The notes under the pieces: model-generated
What the model was told of the DNA's origin: nothing
Databases searched by the model: none
The model's input: the letters and a program-made list of their open reading frames with translations, nothing else
Shown here: positions 26,497-34,520 of the stretch, piece by piece
How the letters are laid out: every line of letters begins with the position of its first letter
How positions within the stretch are numbered: the stretch's first letter is position 1
Assembly: GCF_014897585.1 (NCBI RefSeq)
Contig: NZ_JABUXW010000001.1
Span: 186,001-250,000, forward strand
Origin: Brachybacterium tyrofermentans
GTDB lineage: Bacteria > Actinomycetota > Actinomycetes > Actinomycetales > Dermabacteraceae
DNA length: 64,000 nucleotides
Direction of reading: 5' to 3'
Translations under genes and position numbers: made by a program

Positions 26497-26523
26497 GTTG
26501 TGCACAACTCAGTTGCGCACACA
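26497..26523. promoter_or_regulatory. Probable OhrR operator upstream of ohrR
   Basis: GTTGTGCACAAC (26497-26508) is a perfect 12-bp palindrome. A second imperfect copy, GTTGCGCACACA (26512-26523), begins 15 bp later. They lie 25-50 bp upstream of the ohrR ATG on the minus strand, where an autoregulatory operator is expected. Binding by OhrR is inferred. Confidence 0.6.
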
Positions 26524-26612
26524 TCACATGGGCCGAGCGTCACGAGAGTCGTCGCCCGGACGTGCCGGACCAGCGCTGTGCGCTGCCGGGCAAGCCAGCC
26601 GGGGCTGCTTCC

Positions 26613-29189
26613 TCAGGCCACGCGCACCTGCTCGCGGTGGCGACGATGCAGCTCGTCCCGGGTGCTCCAGCCGCTGAACAGCCCGGCTCCGGGCTCGAGG
26701 TGGCGCCCGGCGGCGAGGGCGCCGAGCGCGACCCCGTCGTAGCCCAGGCGGTTCAGCAGAGCGGCGACCACGTCGGCCGCGCGGGAGTCATCCGCGGCGA
26801 CCGCGATCGCCCGGCGTCGCGGATGCCCGGATTCCCTGCCCTGATCCTCGACTTCGTGATAGCCGATGTGGTTCAGCGCCTTCACGACGCGGGAGCCGGT
26901 CAGGTGGGTGGCGAGCAGCTCGCTCGTCGAGAGCTCGTCGCGCAGGTCGCCGGCCCCGAGGCGAGCTGCGGCCACCGCGAGGGCGTCGGCCTCGCCCCAG
27001 GGGTTGGTGGCGTCGATGACGATCGCGCCGCGCAGCACCTCCGGATCGATCGCCAGGGCCACATGCAAAGGCACCGTGAGCGCCACGACGTCGCAGGTCA
27101 TCGCGAGGGCTTCGGCGTCCACGGGGAGCGCGCCGGGGAGCTTCGCGGCGATCGCCGGGGCCGCGGCGCGGCCCGCGACCTGGACCTCGAGGCCGCCGCG
27201 CAGGGCGGTGCGGGCCAGGGCCGTGCCGATCTTGCCGGGACCGAGGATCCCCAGGCGCGGCGCCGTCAGGGCACGGGGCAGCGGGTCGCTCAGGGCAGGG
27301 TCGCTCAGCGCCGGGCCGCCCGGAGCGGCTCGCCCCGCGCGGCTCGGGGCAGCGGGCACCGCGCCGGGCCGCGCGGTCCGCCCGGACAGGGCGAGCGCCG
27401 CGTCCAGGATCTCCCGGGCCAGGGCATCGTTGCGGCGATGGCAGGGCGCGTTGGTGCGGGGGCGGGCAAAGGCGCCGATCGGCAGCTCGGAGGTCCAGGG
27501 GCCCACTGCCCAGAGCCCCTCGTGCGCGGTGCCGTCGGGCGCGATGACCCGGTATCGCGCGTCGACCTCGAGCTTGCCGGCCGCCGCGGCGGATTCGCGC
27601 CCCACAGCGCTCTCCCCCGCGACCAGATCCCGCAGCAGAGGGTTCGTGGACTCCACGAGCGACGGCTCGGGCAGGAATGCATCGACCAGGGCGGTGGCGG
27701 AGACCTGCACGCCGGCGCCGCCGCGTGCCACGAAGCGCCCGGTGACGTCGTCCGCGCAGACGCGGGTGCGCGGGCCGAGGAACCGGACGACGCCTGCGCA
27801 CTCGAGGGCGAGCAGCTGGCGGAGGCGGTGCGGGGGCGGGCCGGAGTCCACGAAGCTGAACAGCGAGTGCCACCAGTGCGGATAGACGCCGCGCGAGGAC
27901 TCCCGCAATCGGCTGGCGGGCAGCTGGTCTACGAGCACTCCGTGCAGGCGCAGCAGCAGCTGGAACAGCGCCCGGGCGGAGCTCACGTCGCCCTGGGTGC
28001 GGGAGCGCAGGTCGTGCTCGATGTGGCGGACCACGGCGTCGCGGGCGGCCCGACCCGAGGCATCCGCACCGAGCCAGGCCAGCGGATCATCGAGCCAGGC
28101 CAGGGGCTCCTCCCTCGGCTGGGCGCGCGGGGCATCGGGCACCCATCGCGCCACCTCGGCGGCGATCAGGGGCACCACGTCGGCCCGGAAGTCGAGGCGC
28201 CCCTGGGCGTCCTCCCGCTCCCGGAGCTTCTCGGCGGTGACGTGCACGAGGTCGCCGGGCCCGGCAGGATCGCCCTCGCCGCGCACCTTCGAGTGATACG
28301 GCACGCCGCGACGCGAGCCGACCCAGAGCCGGGGCTCACCACCGGAGGGCCGGTACTCCACGCGATCCGGGTCCTGCGGCAGCGGGGAGGGCTCGAACCG
28401 GCCGCCGCGACCCTCGGTGAGCAGCGCCATGAGGTCGATGAAGCCCTGGCCCATGCCGCGCACGATCGTCTCCTGCCCGGCGGCGAGCTGGTCGAGATGG
28501 GCATCGCCGGCCTGCGAGGGTGCCAGATAGGCGCCGCCGTGGCGACGGGCGAAGGCGGCCAGCTCGTGGCGTGCGGCCGACGGGCGGGAGTCGGTGTGGC
28601 CGGCGGCGAGCACGAGCAGGTCGGCAGGCAGCGGATCGCGCTCCTCGAGCTCGACGCTCCAGCTCGCCGGCCCGCGTCGGCGCACGGCGGTCGCGGTGGT
28701 GCGGTGCACCGCGACCGTGACGGTCGCCGGCAGGGCCGAGAGCACCTGCCCGAAGAACCACTCGAGGTACAGCGCCTGCACGCGGCGGCTGGCGAAGCTG
28801 GTGGTCTCGAGCGCGTGGATCTCCGCGAGGCGATCCGTGCCGGCGGTGGGCGCGGCGATCGTGCCGCGACGGATCCCGTCGGCCCACTGGGCCAGCGAGG
28901 GCCCTGCGACGATCGGACCGTCGCAGTCCACGGTGTCGTCGGTGAAGATCGAGACGTCGGCCGCGCGCGAGTTCATCAGCAGCAGCGGGCTCTCGGTGGC
29001 GCGCCAGATGCGCCCAGCGCCGGGCATGTGCGGATCCACGATGTCCACGTGCAGCCCGGTGCGCGCCAGCTGCGCGGCCTGCTCGGGCAGCGCAGCGCTC
29101 GCGCCGAGGCGTTCGAGCACGCCGATCGCTCGCGGTCCGCCGCCGACGATCACGAGCCGGGTGCTCGCCGCGCTGATCCGAGAGGTCAT
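26613..29189 (-). CDS. FAD/NAD(P)-binding protein fused to an F420-reductase-like Rossmann domain
   Basis: An 858-residue two-part protein. Residues about 1-640 form an FAD/NAD(P)-binding flavoprotein (pfam NAD_binding_9 type) with the dinucleotide motif VIVGGGPRAIGVLERL near the N terminus, MNSRAADVSIFTDD, LLVLAAGHTDSRP, IVRGMGQGFIDLM and VGPWTSELPIGAFARPRTNAPCHRRND. After an Ala/Pro-rich linker, residues about 660-850 repeat the protein at 11861-12610 (LGILGPGKIGTALA, VVKALNHIGYHEVED). The ATG at 29189 has a good GGAAGGG Shine-Dalgarno. It is divergent from the transporter/monooxygenase operon at 29335, and the shared 145-bp region suggests co-regulation. It might recycle flavin or oxidise the imported substrate; the reaction is not known. 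Confidence 0.82.
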   Translation of the reverse strand: MTSRISAASTRLVIVGGGPRAIGVLERLGASAALPEQAAQLARTGLHVDIVDPHMPGAGRIWRATESPLLLMNSRAADVSIFTDDTVDCDGPIVAGPSLAQWADGIRRGTIAAPTAGTDRLAEIHALETTSFASRRVQALYLEWFFGQVLSALPATVTVAVHRTTATAVRRRGPASWSVELEERDPLPADLLVLAAGHTDSRPSAARHELAAFARRHGGAYLAPSQAGDAHLDQLAAGQETIVRGMGQGFIDLMALLTEGRGGRFEPSPLPQDPDRVEYRPSGGEPRLWVGSRRGVPYHSKVRGEGDPAGPGDLVHVTAEKLREREDAQGRLDFRADVVPLIAAEVARWVPDAPRAQPREEPLAWLDDPLAWLGADASGRAARDAVVRHIEHDLRSRTQGDVSSARALFQLLLRLHGVLVDQLPASRLRESSRGVYPHWWHSLFSFVDSGPPPHRLRQLLALECAGVVRFLGPRTRVCADDVTGRFVARGGAGVQVSATALVDAFLPEPSLVESTNPLLRDLVAGESAVGRESAAAAGKLEVDARYRVIAPDGTAHEGLWAVGPWTSELPIGAFARPRTNAPCHRRNDALAREILDAALALSGRTARPGAVPAAPSRAGRAAPGGPALSDPALSDPLPRALTAPRLGILGPGKIGTALARTALRGGLEVQVAGRAAAPAIAAKLPGALPVDAEALAMTCDVVALTVPLHVALAIDPEVLRGAIVIDATNPWGEADALAVAAARLGAGDLRDELSTSELLATHLTGSRVVKALNHIGYHEVEDQGRESGHPRRRAIAVAADDSRAADVVAALLNRLGYDGVALGALAAGRHLEPGAGLFSGWSTRDELHRRHREQVRVA

Positions 29190-29247
29190 CTGGAGATCCC
29201 TTCCGAGGTGATTCTGTGTCGCACTGTGACGACCCATAGCCGCCGCC

Positions 29248-29275
29248 TTGCATGTCCATTAGGTTCGCTTATACC
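29248..29275 (+). promoter_or_regulatory. Putative promoter of the transporter/monooxygenase operon
   Basis: A -35-like TTGCAT (29248-29253) and a -10-like TATACC (29270-29275) are 16 bp apart in the intergenic region between the divergent FAD fusion gene and the operon. The predicted transcript would start about 50 bp before the ATG at 29335, which has a GGAAGG Shine-Dalgarno. Confidence 0.45.
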
Positions 29276-29334
29276 GTCGGGCAGTGCAAGCCATGTCCGC
29301 CCTCGCGTTCATGCATCGTCACGGAAGGCACACC

Positions 29335-30375
29335 ATGACCTCCTCCGCCGTCTCCGAAGAGACCGCACGCCACGTCCCCCAGGCAGCGGCTCCCGCCGTC
29401 TCCGGGCACGCCTCGGCGACCGGAGCCGAGTCCATGCCGTGCCAGCCCTCGCCGGTCCCTGCCGAGGACCTCTCGCACCTGCGTGTGGTGCCGGCCCGCC
29501 ATCCGGGCCGTGTGGTCCTCGCGGTCGTCGTCGGCCTCCTGGTCGCCCTCGTCGCGTACTCCTTCGTGACCAATCCGCGCTGGGAATGGGGTGTGGTCGC
29601 CCAGTGGTTCCTCGCCGAATCGATCCTCCGCGGCCTGCTGGAGACCCTGAAGCTCACGGTCCTCGCCGGCGCGGTCGGGTTCACCCTGGGGCTCGTGCTC
29701 GCCCTCATGCGCCTGTCCCCCTCCGGGCTGATCTCCGGGGTGGCCTGGACGTTCTCGTGGATCTTCCGGTCGACGCCGCTGCTGGTGCAGCTGCTGCTCT
29801 GGTACAACCTCGGCTATCTCTACGAGCGCGTGACGCTGGGCATCCCGCTCACGGACATCACGCTCGTCGACGCCCGCACCAGCGACCTCATGACCCCGAT
29901 GCTCGCCGCGATCCTGGGGCTCGGACTGCACCAGGCCGCCTATGCGGCGGAGCTCATCCGCGGCGGGATCCTCTCCGTGGACCAGGGGCAGCTCGAGGCG
30001 GCGAGCGCGCTCGGCATCCCGGCCCGCGACCGCTCCCTGCGGATCGTGCTGCCCCAGGCGATGCGGGCGATCCTGCCCACGGCGTTCAACGAGATCATCG
30101 GCCTGGTCAAGGGCACCTCGATCGTCTACGTGCTGGCCCATGCCGAGCTGTTCTTCACCATCCAGCTGATCTACGGACGCACCCAGGAGGTGCTGCCGAT
30201 GCTGCTGGTCGCGACGCTCTGGTACGTGGTGATCACCTCGCTGCTCTCGATCGGGCAGTACTACATCGAGCGCCACTACGCGAAGGGCGCCGTGCGGAAC
30301 CTGCCGCCGACGCCGCTGCAGAGCCTGCGCGCCCGGTTCGCCCGCCGTTCCACCCCGACGGGAGCCGTCGCATGA
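29335..30375 (+). CDS. Amino-acid-type ABC transporter permease
   Basis: A 346-residue permease of the HisM/TcyL family. A 60-residue soluble N terminus precedes six or so transmembrane helices. The conserved cytoplasmic loop for contact with the ATPase is QLEAASALGIPARDRSLRIVLPQAMRAILPT. RSTPLLVQLLLWY is a family signature. Such permeases import polar amino acids and related thiol or thioether compounds. It is the first gene of a six-gene operon; its stop overlaps the ATPase ATG by 4 nt. Confidence 0.9.
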   Translation: MTSSAVSEETARHVPQAAAPAVSGHASATGAESMPCQPSPVPAEDLSHLRVVPARHPGRVVLAVVVGLLVALVAYSFVTNPRWEWGVVAQWFLAESILRGLLETLKLTVLAGAVGFTLGLVLALMRLSPSGLISGVAWTFSWIFRSTPLLVQLLLWYNLGYLYERVTLGIPLTDITLVDARTSDLMTPMLAAILGLGLHQAAYAAELIRGGILSVDQGQLEAASALGIPARDRSLRIVLPQAMRAILPTAFNEIIGLVKGTSIVYVLAHAELFFTIQLIYGRTQEVLPMLLVATLWYVVITSLLSIGQYYIERHYAKGAVRNLPPTPLQSLRARFARRSTPTGAVA

Positions 30376-31496
30376 GCATCCTCGACCGCCTGCGGGGGCG
30401 CGGCATCTCGCGCCCTCACCTCATCCCGGAGATCGGATCCGATTCCGAACCGGCCCTCCGCTTCGCCGAGGCGGATCGGCACGCCCCGGAGCCTCCTGCT
30501 CACGCACCCTCCGCGCGCCCTGCCGCCCGCTCGCGCGGCGGGCTCGTCGAGATCCGCGGCGTGCACAAGTCCTTCGGGGACCTCGAGGTGCTGCGCGGCA
30601 TCGACCTGCAGATCGCTCCCGGGTCGGTCACGGCGGTGCTGGGCCCCTCCGGTTCCGGCAAGTCGACCCTGCTGCGCACGATCAACCACCTCGAGACCCT
30701 GGATCAGGGCCTGATCAGCGTGGACGGCGAGGTCATCGGGTACCGCCGTGAGGGCGACCTGCTGCACGAGCTGCCCGAGCGCGAGGTGCTCCATCAGCGC
30801 ACCGCGATCGGCATGGTGTTCCAGAGCTTCAACCTGTTCGCCCACATGACGGCGCTGCAGAACGTCACCGAGGCTCCGCGTCGGGCGCTCGGCGTGCCTG
30901 CCCGTCAGGCCGAGGCGCGGGCCCGCGAGCTCCTCGCCCTGGTGGGGCTCTCGGACAAGGCGGACGTGTATCCGCGCCAGCTCTCCGGCGGCCAGCAGCA
31001 GCGGGTGGCGATCGCCCGGGCCCTGGCCCTGGAGCCGAAGGTGCTGCTGTTCGACGAGCCCACCAGCGCGCTGGACCCCGAGCTGGTCGAGGAGGTGCTC
31101 GCGGTGATCCGGTCCCTCGCTCGGGCAGGAACCACGCTTGTGATCGTCACCCACGAGATCTCCTTCGCCCGGGACGTGGCGGACACGGTCGTGTTCATGG
31201 ATCAGGGGCTGGTCGTCGAGCAGGGGCCCCCGTCCCGCGTGATCGACCATCCCGCCCACGAACGCACCCGGTCCTTCCTGCAGCGCGTGCGCACCGGCAC
31301 GGAGGATCCGGACCCCCGCCCGGCACCGGCCCCGGCGTCCCCCGTGCGGCAGCCCGTCTCCGGTGCCGCTCCCGAGCGGACAGCCCCGCCCGGTGATCTC
31401 GCCGGCGTCGGCTCCTCCCATCCCCCCGTCATCGGCGCGGACCAGGCCACCAGCCGCACCCCGCTCCCCCGTCATCACTCCGAGGACCACTCATGA
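30372..31496 (+). CDS. Amino-acid-type ABC transporter ATP-binding protein
   Basis: A 374-residue importer ATPase. A 55-residue variable N terminus precedes the nucleotide-binding domain: Walker A GPSGSGKST, Q-loop VFQSFNLF, signature LSGGQQQR, Walker B VLLFDEP and H-loop VTHE. It has the features of polar amino-acid ATPases (GlnQ/TcyN type). The C-terminal 65 residues after HPAHERTRSFLQRV are Pro/Ala-rich and unusual in length for the family. It overlaps both neighbours by ATGA. Confidence 0.92.
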   Translation: MSILDRLRGRGISRPHLIPEIGSDSEPALRFAEADRHAPEPPAHAPSARPAARSRGGLVEIRGVHKSFGDLEVLRGIDLQIAPGSVTAVLGPSGSGKSTLLRTINHLETLDQGLISVDGEVIGYRREGDLLHELPEREVLHQRTAIGMVFQSFNLFAHMTALQNVTEAPRRALGVPARQAEARARELLALVGLSDKADVYPRQLSGGQQQRVAIARALALEPKVLLFDEPTSALDPELVEEVLAVIRSLARAGTTLVIVTHEISFARDVADTVVFMDQGLVVEQGPPSRVIDHPAHERTRSFLQRVRTGTEDPDPRPAPAPASPVRQPVSGAAPERTAPPGDLAGVGSSHPPVIGADQATSRTPLPRHHSEDHS

Positions 31497-32509
31497 CCCG
31501 TTCCCGCTTCCTCTCAGGCCTCCCGTCCCGTCGCGCCGTCACGGCCGCGGGCCTGCTACTGCCCGTCGGCCTGCTCGCCGCCTGCTCCGATCCGGTGCCC
31601 ACCGCGTCCGCCGGGGGCACCGCCTCCGACGGCGGCTCCGGGGCGTCCGACGGGGGCGGCTCGGGCGCCGGTCCCATCGACACCTCGGGCAGCCAGGAGC
31701 TGATCCGGGCTTCTGCCGACGCGGAGGCCGCCGCCCTGCTGCCCGCCGAGATCGCCGACTCCGGTGTGCTGCGCGTGGGGATCAACGGCACCAGCGCCGC
31801 CCCGCTGTCGTTCCTGGCCGACGACAACAAGACCTACATCGGCTCCGAGATCGACATCGCCCGGATCGTCGCCGACAAGCTCGGCCTCGAGTTCGAGCTG
31901 AAGCTGACCACCTGGGAGAACTGGCCGCTCAAGCTCGAGGCCGGGGAGTTCGACGTGGTGCACGCCAACATCGGCATCAACGCCGAGCGGCTGCAGAAGT
32001 TCGACTTCGCCTCCTACCGGGCGGCGTACATGTCCTTCCTCGCGAAGAAGGGCGCCGACTTCTGGCTCGAGGATGCCGACTCCCTCAGCGGACGCATCAT
32101 CGCCGTGGGCAATGCGACCAACCAGGAGCGGATCCTCACCGAATGGAACGCGGAGCTCGAGGCCGCCGGCAAGGAGCCGGCCGAGCTGAAGAACTATTCG
32201 ACCGACGCCGACACCCTGCTGGCCCTCGGCTCCGGCCGGGTCGACGGCTATCTCTCCCCCTTCGCCTCGCTCTCCTTCGTGGCCTCGCGTCGCGACGACA
32301 TGGAGCTGCAGGGCAAGATCAACGCCGGCTGGCCCGACGAGACGCTGGTCGCGGGCACCTTCCCCGCCGGCAGCGGACTCGCCGAGCCCTATGCGGCCGC
32401 GCTGAACGCCCTCATCGAGGACGGCACCTACGCCCAGGTGCTCGAGCGCTGGCAGCTGACCGAGGAAGCCGTGACCACGTCCCGCGCCCACACCCAGGGG
32501 AACCCGTGA
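31493..32509 (+). CDS. ABC transporter substrate-binding lipoprotein 1
   Basis: A 338-residue extracellular solute-binding protein of the amino-acid (SBP_bac_3) family. It has a lipoprotein signal: twin-Arg-like SRRAVTAAG, a hydrophobic stretch and lipobox LLAAC with Cys31. The mature protein begins with a Gly/Ser/Asp-rich spacer (to about 65), then the binding domain (GVLRVGINGTSAAPLSFLADDNKTYIGSEIDIARIVADKLG). It is about two-thirds identical by eye to the next gene product, so the pair is a tandem duplication. Two binding proteins with one permease/ATPase suggests two related ligands. Confidence 0.9.
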   Translation: MTRSRFLSGLPSRRAVTAAGLLLPVGLLAACSDPVPTASAGGTASDGGSGASDGGGSGAGPIDTSGSQELIRASADAEAAALLPAEIADSGVLRVGINGTSAAPLSFLADDNKTYIGSEIDIARIVADKLGLEFELKLTTWENWPLKLEAGEFDVVHANIGINAERLQKFDFASYRAAYMSFLAKKGADFWLEDADSLSGRIIAVGNATNQERILTEWNAELEAAGKEPAELKNYSTDADTLLALGSGRVDGYLSPFASLSFVASRRDDMELQGKINAGWPDETLVAGTFPAGSGLAEPYAAALNALIEDGTYAQVLERWQLTEEAVTTSRAHTQGNP

Positions 32510-33525
32510 GCGCGCTCCTCTCCCGGCGCACCATCGCGAGTGCCGGGCTGCTGCTGCCCGCAGGTCTGCTCGCGGCCTGCTCCGATCCGCTCCCCGAGGC
32601 GCAGGCCGGGGGTGCGGGCTCCGATTCCGGCTCCGCCGCCGGTTCCGACTCCGGGGCGTCCGACGGCGGAGGCGCCACGGCGACCGGACAGATCGACACC
32701 TCGGGCACGCAGGAGCTCATCCGCTCCACCGCTGATGCCTCGATCGCCGCGCTCCTGCCGCCCGAGATCGCCGAGTCCGGCGTGCTCCGGGTGGGCATCG
32801 GGAGCGAGAGCTTCGCCCCGCTCTCCTTCCTCGCGGACGACAACGAGACCTACATCGGATCGGAGGTGGACACCGCCCGGCTGGTCGCGGACACGCTCGG
32901 CCTCGAGCTCGAGATCGCGCTGACCAGCTGGGACAACTGGCCGCTCAAGCTCGAGTCCGGCGAGTTCGACGTGGTCCACTTCAACATCGGCGTGAACGCC
33001 GAGCGCCTGGCGAAGTTCGACTTCGCCTCGTATCGCGCGGCGTACGTCGCCTTCCTCGTGCAGAAGGGCGCGGATCTCCGCCTCGAGGATGCCGACTCGA
33101 TCAGCGGGAGGATCATCGCCGTCGGCGGCGCGACCAACCAGGAGCGGATCCTCATCGATTGGAACGCCGAGCTCGAGGCCGCGGGGAAGGCGCCTGCGAC
33201 CTTGAAGAACTACTCGTCCGGCGCCGACACCCTGCTCGCCCTCGGCTCGGGCCGGGTGGACGCCTCGTTCGCCCCCTATGCGACCCAGACCTTCATCGCC
33301 TCCCGCCGCGACGACGTCGAGGTGCAGGGCCGGGTCGAGGAGGGCTGGCCGGACAAGACACTCATCGCGGCGACGTTCGATCGCGGCAGCGGGCTCGCCG
33401 AACCGTATGCCGCAGCGCTCAACGCCGTGATCGCCGACGGCACCTACGCCCAGGTGCTCGAGCGCTGGAACCTCGCCGACGTGGGGCTCCCCGAAGCACG
33501 CGTCCACACGAAGGAGAAGCCATGA
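32506..33525 (+). CDS. ABC transporter substrate-binding lipoprotein 2
   Basis: A 339-residue paralog of the preceding binding protein. It starts with GTG at 32506 in a GTGA overlap, carries the lipobox LLAAC with Cys25, a Gly/Ser/Asp-rich spacer and the SBP_bac_3 fold (GVLRVGIGSESFAPLSFLADDNETYIGSEVDTARLV). The main differences from the first copy are in likely ligand loops: NGTSAAPLS against GSESFAPLS, and ENWPLKLEAGEFDVVHANIG against DNWPLKLESGEFDVVHFNIG. The ligand is unknown. Confidence 0.9.
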   Translation: MSALLSRRTIASAGLLLPAGLLAACSDPLPEAQAGGAGSDSGSAAGSDSGASDGGGATATGQIDTSGTQELIRSTADASIAALLPPEIAESGVLRVGIGSESFAPLSFLADDNETYIGSEVDTARLVADTLGLELEIALTSWDNWPLKLESGEFDVVHFNIGVNAERLAKFDFASYRAAYVAFLVQKGADLRLEDADSISGRIIAVGGATNQERILIDWNAELEAAGKAPATLKNYSSGADTLLALGSGRVDASFAPYATQTFIASRRDDVEVQGRVEEGWPDKTLIAATFDRGSGLAEPYAAALNAVIADGTYAQVLERWNLADVGLPEARVHTKEKP

Positions 33526-34520
33526 CCACCACTGCCTCCCACCTCGGCGCCCACAGCGCCGACACCCCGAGCGCCGATACCTTGAGCGCCCAGGAACAGC
33601 GCCCGGGCCTGCCGGTCCTCGCCGTGGACCTCGTCAGCGATCCCGCCCTGCTGGGCTCGTTCGCCGCTCTGGCCCACGATCTCGAGCGCGCGGGCATCGG
33701 CGCCCTCACGATCAGCGACGGCGGGCTCCACCCGATCCATGTCGCCTCCTACCTGGCTCCGCTCACCGACGCCATCGCGCTGCTGCCGCGCACCGATGCC
33801 GTCTACGTGGAGCCGTTCCACCTGGCCACGCAGCTGATGAGCCTGGACCACATCAGCCACGGTCGTGCCGGGTGGCTGCTCACGGCGGAGACCGATCCGA
33901 CGGTGGCCGCGACCGTCGGCCGCACCACGCTGGGCCTGGAGGACACGGCGCGTGAGGCGGCCGACGTGCTCGAGGCCTCGCGACTGGTGTGGGACTCCTG
34001 GGCTGAGGACGCCGTGGTGCGCGATACCGCATCGGGCGTGTACGTGGACGCCGCGCGCCTGCAGTACGCCGATTTCGAGGGCGAGTCCTTCGCGGTGCGC
34101 GGGCCGGCGATCACCCCGCGCTCCCCGCAGGGCCTGCTCCCGGTGCTGATCGCCGATGCGGACCGCGCCGCCGTCGGCGGGCGCGTCGCGACCGAGCTGG
34201 CCGATGGCCGCGTGCTCGACCTCGACGTGTCCACGGGCGCCCGCCCCGATGCCGTCGTCGACACTGTCGAGCGGGCGCTGGCCGAGGATGCCGGTCCCGC
34301 CGTGCGCCTGGTGCGCCTGGTGGGTCTGGACCTGGAGGCCGATCCGCTGGGCACCGTGGCCGAGCTCTCCGCCGCCCTGCGGGAGCGCGGGCTGCTCGCC
34401 GCGGCCCCGTCGGCCGGGCAGAGCCTGCGTGACCAGCTGGGCCTGCCCGTCGCGGCCCGTGCCGCCGATCCTGCGCGTCGCTCCGACCGCGCCCGTCTGA
34501 ACTCCGAGGACCTCGCATGA
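33522..34520 (+). CDS. LLM-class flavin-dependent oxidoreductase (short form)
   Basis: A 332-residue member of the bacterial luciferase-like monooxygenase superfamily. After a 28-residue Ala/Ser/Thr-rich N terminus it shows LPVLAVDLVSDPALLGSFAALAHDLERAGIGALTISDGG and the flavin-barrel signature VEPFHLATQLMSLDHISHGRAGWLLTAE. It is shorter than most members and lacks part of the C-terminal insertion region. It is followed by a second, full-length monooxygenase with a 4-nt overlap, so both probably act on the same imported compound or its product. Confidence 0.82.
   Translation: MTTTASHLGAHSADTPSADTLSAQEQRPGLPVLAVDLVSDPALLGSFAALAHDLERAGIGALTISDGGLHPIHVASYLAPLTDAIALLPRTDAVYVEPFHLATQLMSLDHISHGRAGWLLTAETDPTVAATVGRTTLGLEDTAREAADVLEASRLVWDSWAEDAVVRDTASGVYVDAARLQYADFEGESFAVRGPAITPRSPQGLLPVLIADADRAAVGGRVATELADGRVLDLDVSTGARPDAVVDTVERALAEDAGPAVRLVRLVGLDLEADPLGTVAELSAALRERGLLAAAPSAGQSLRDQLGLPVAARAADPARRSDRARLNSEDLA

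Noticed and set aside
26397-31496. A 1699-codon open frame on the plus strand
   Set aside because: Only its last 374 codons (from 30372) match a protein family. The rest is antisense to the FAD fusion gene or out of frame with the permease, an artefact of high G+C with rare stops.
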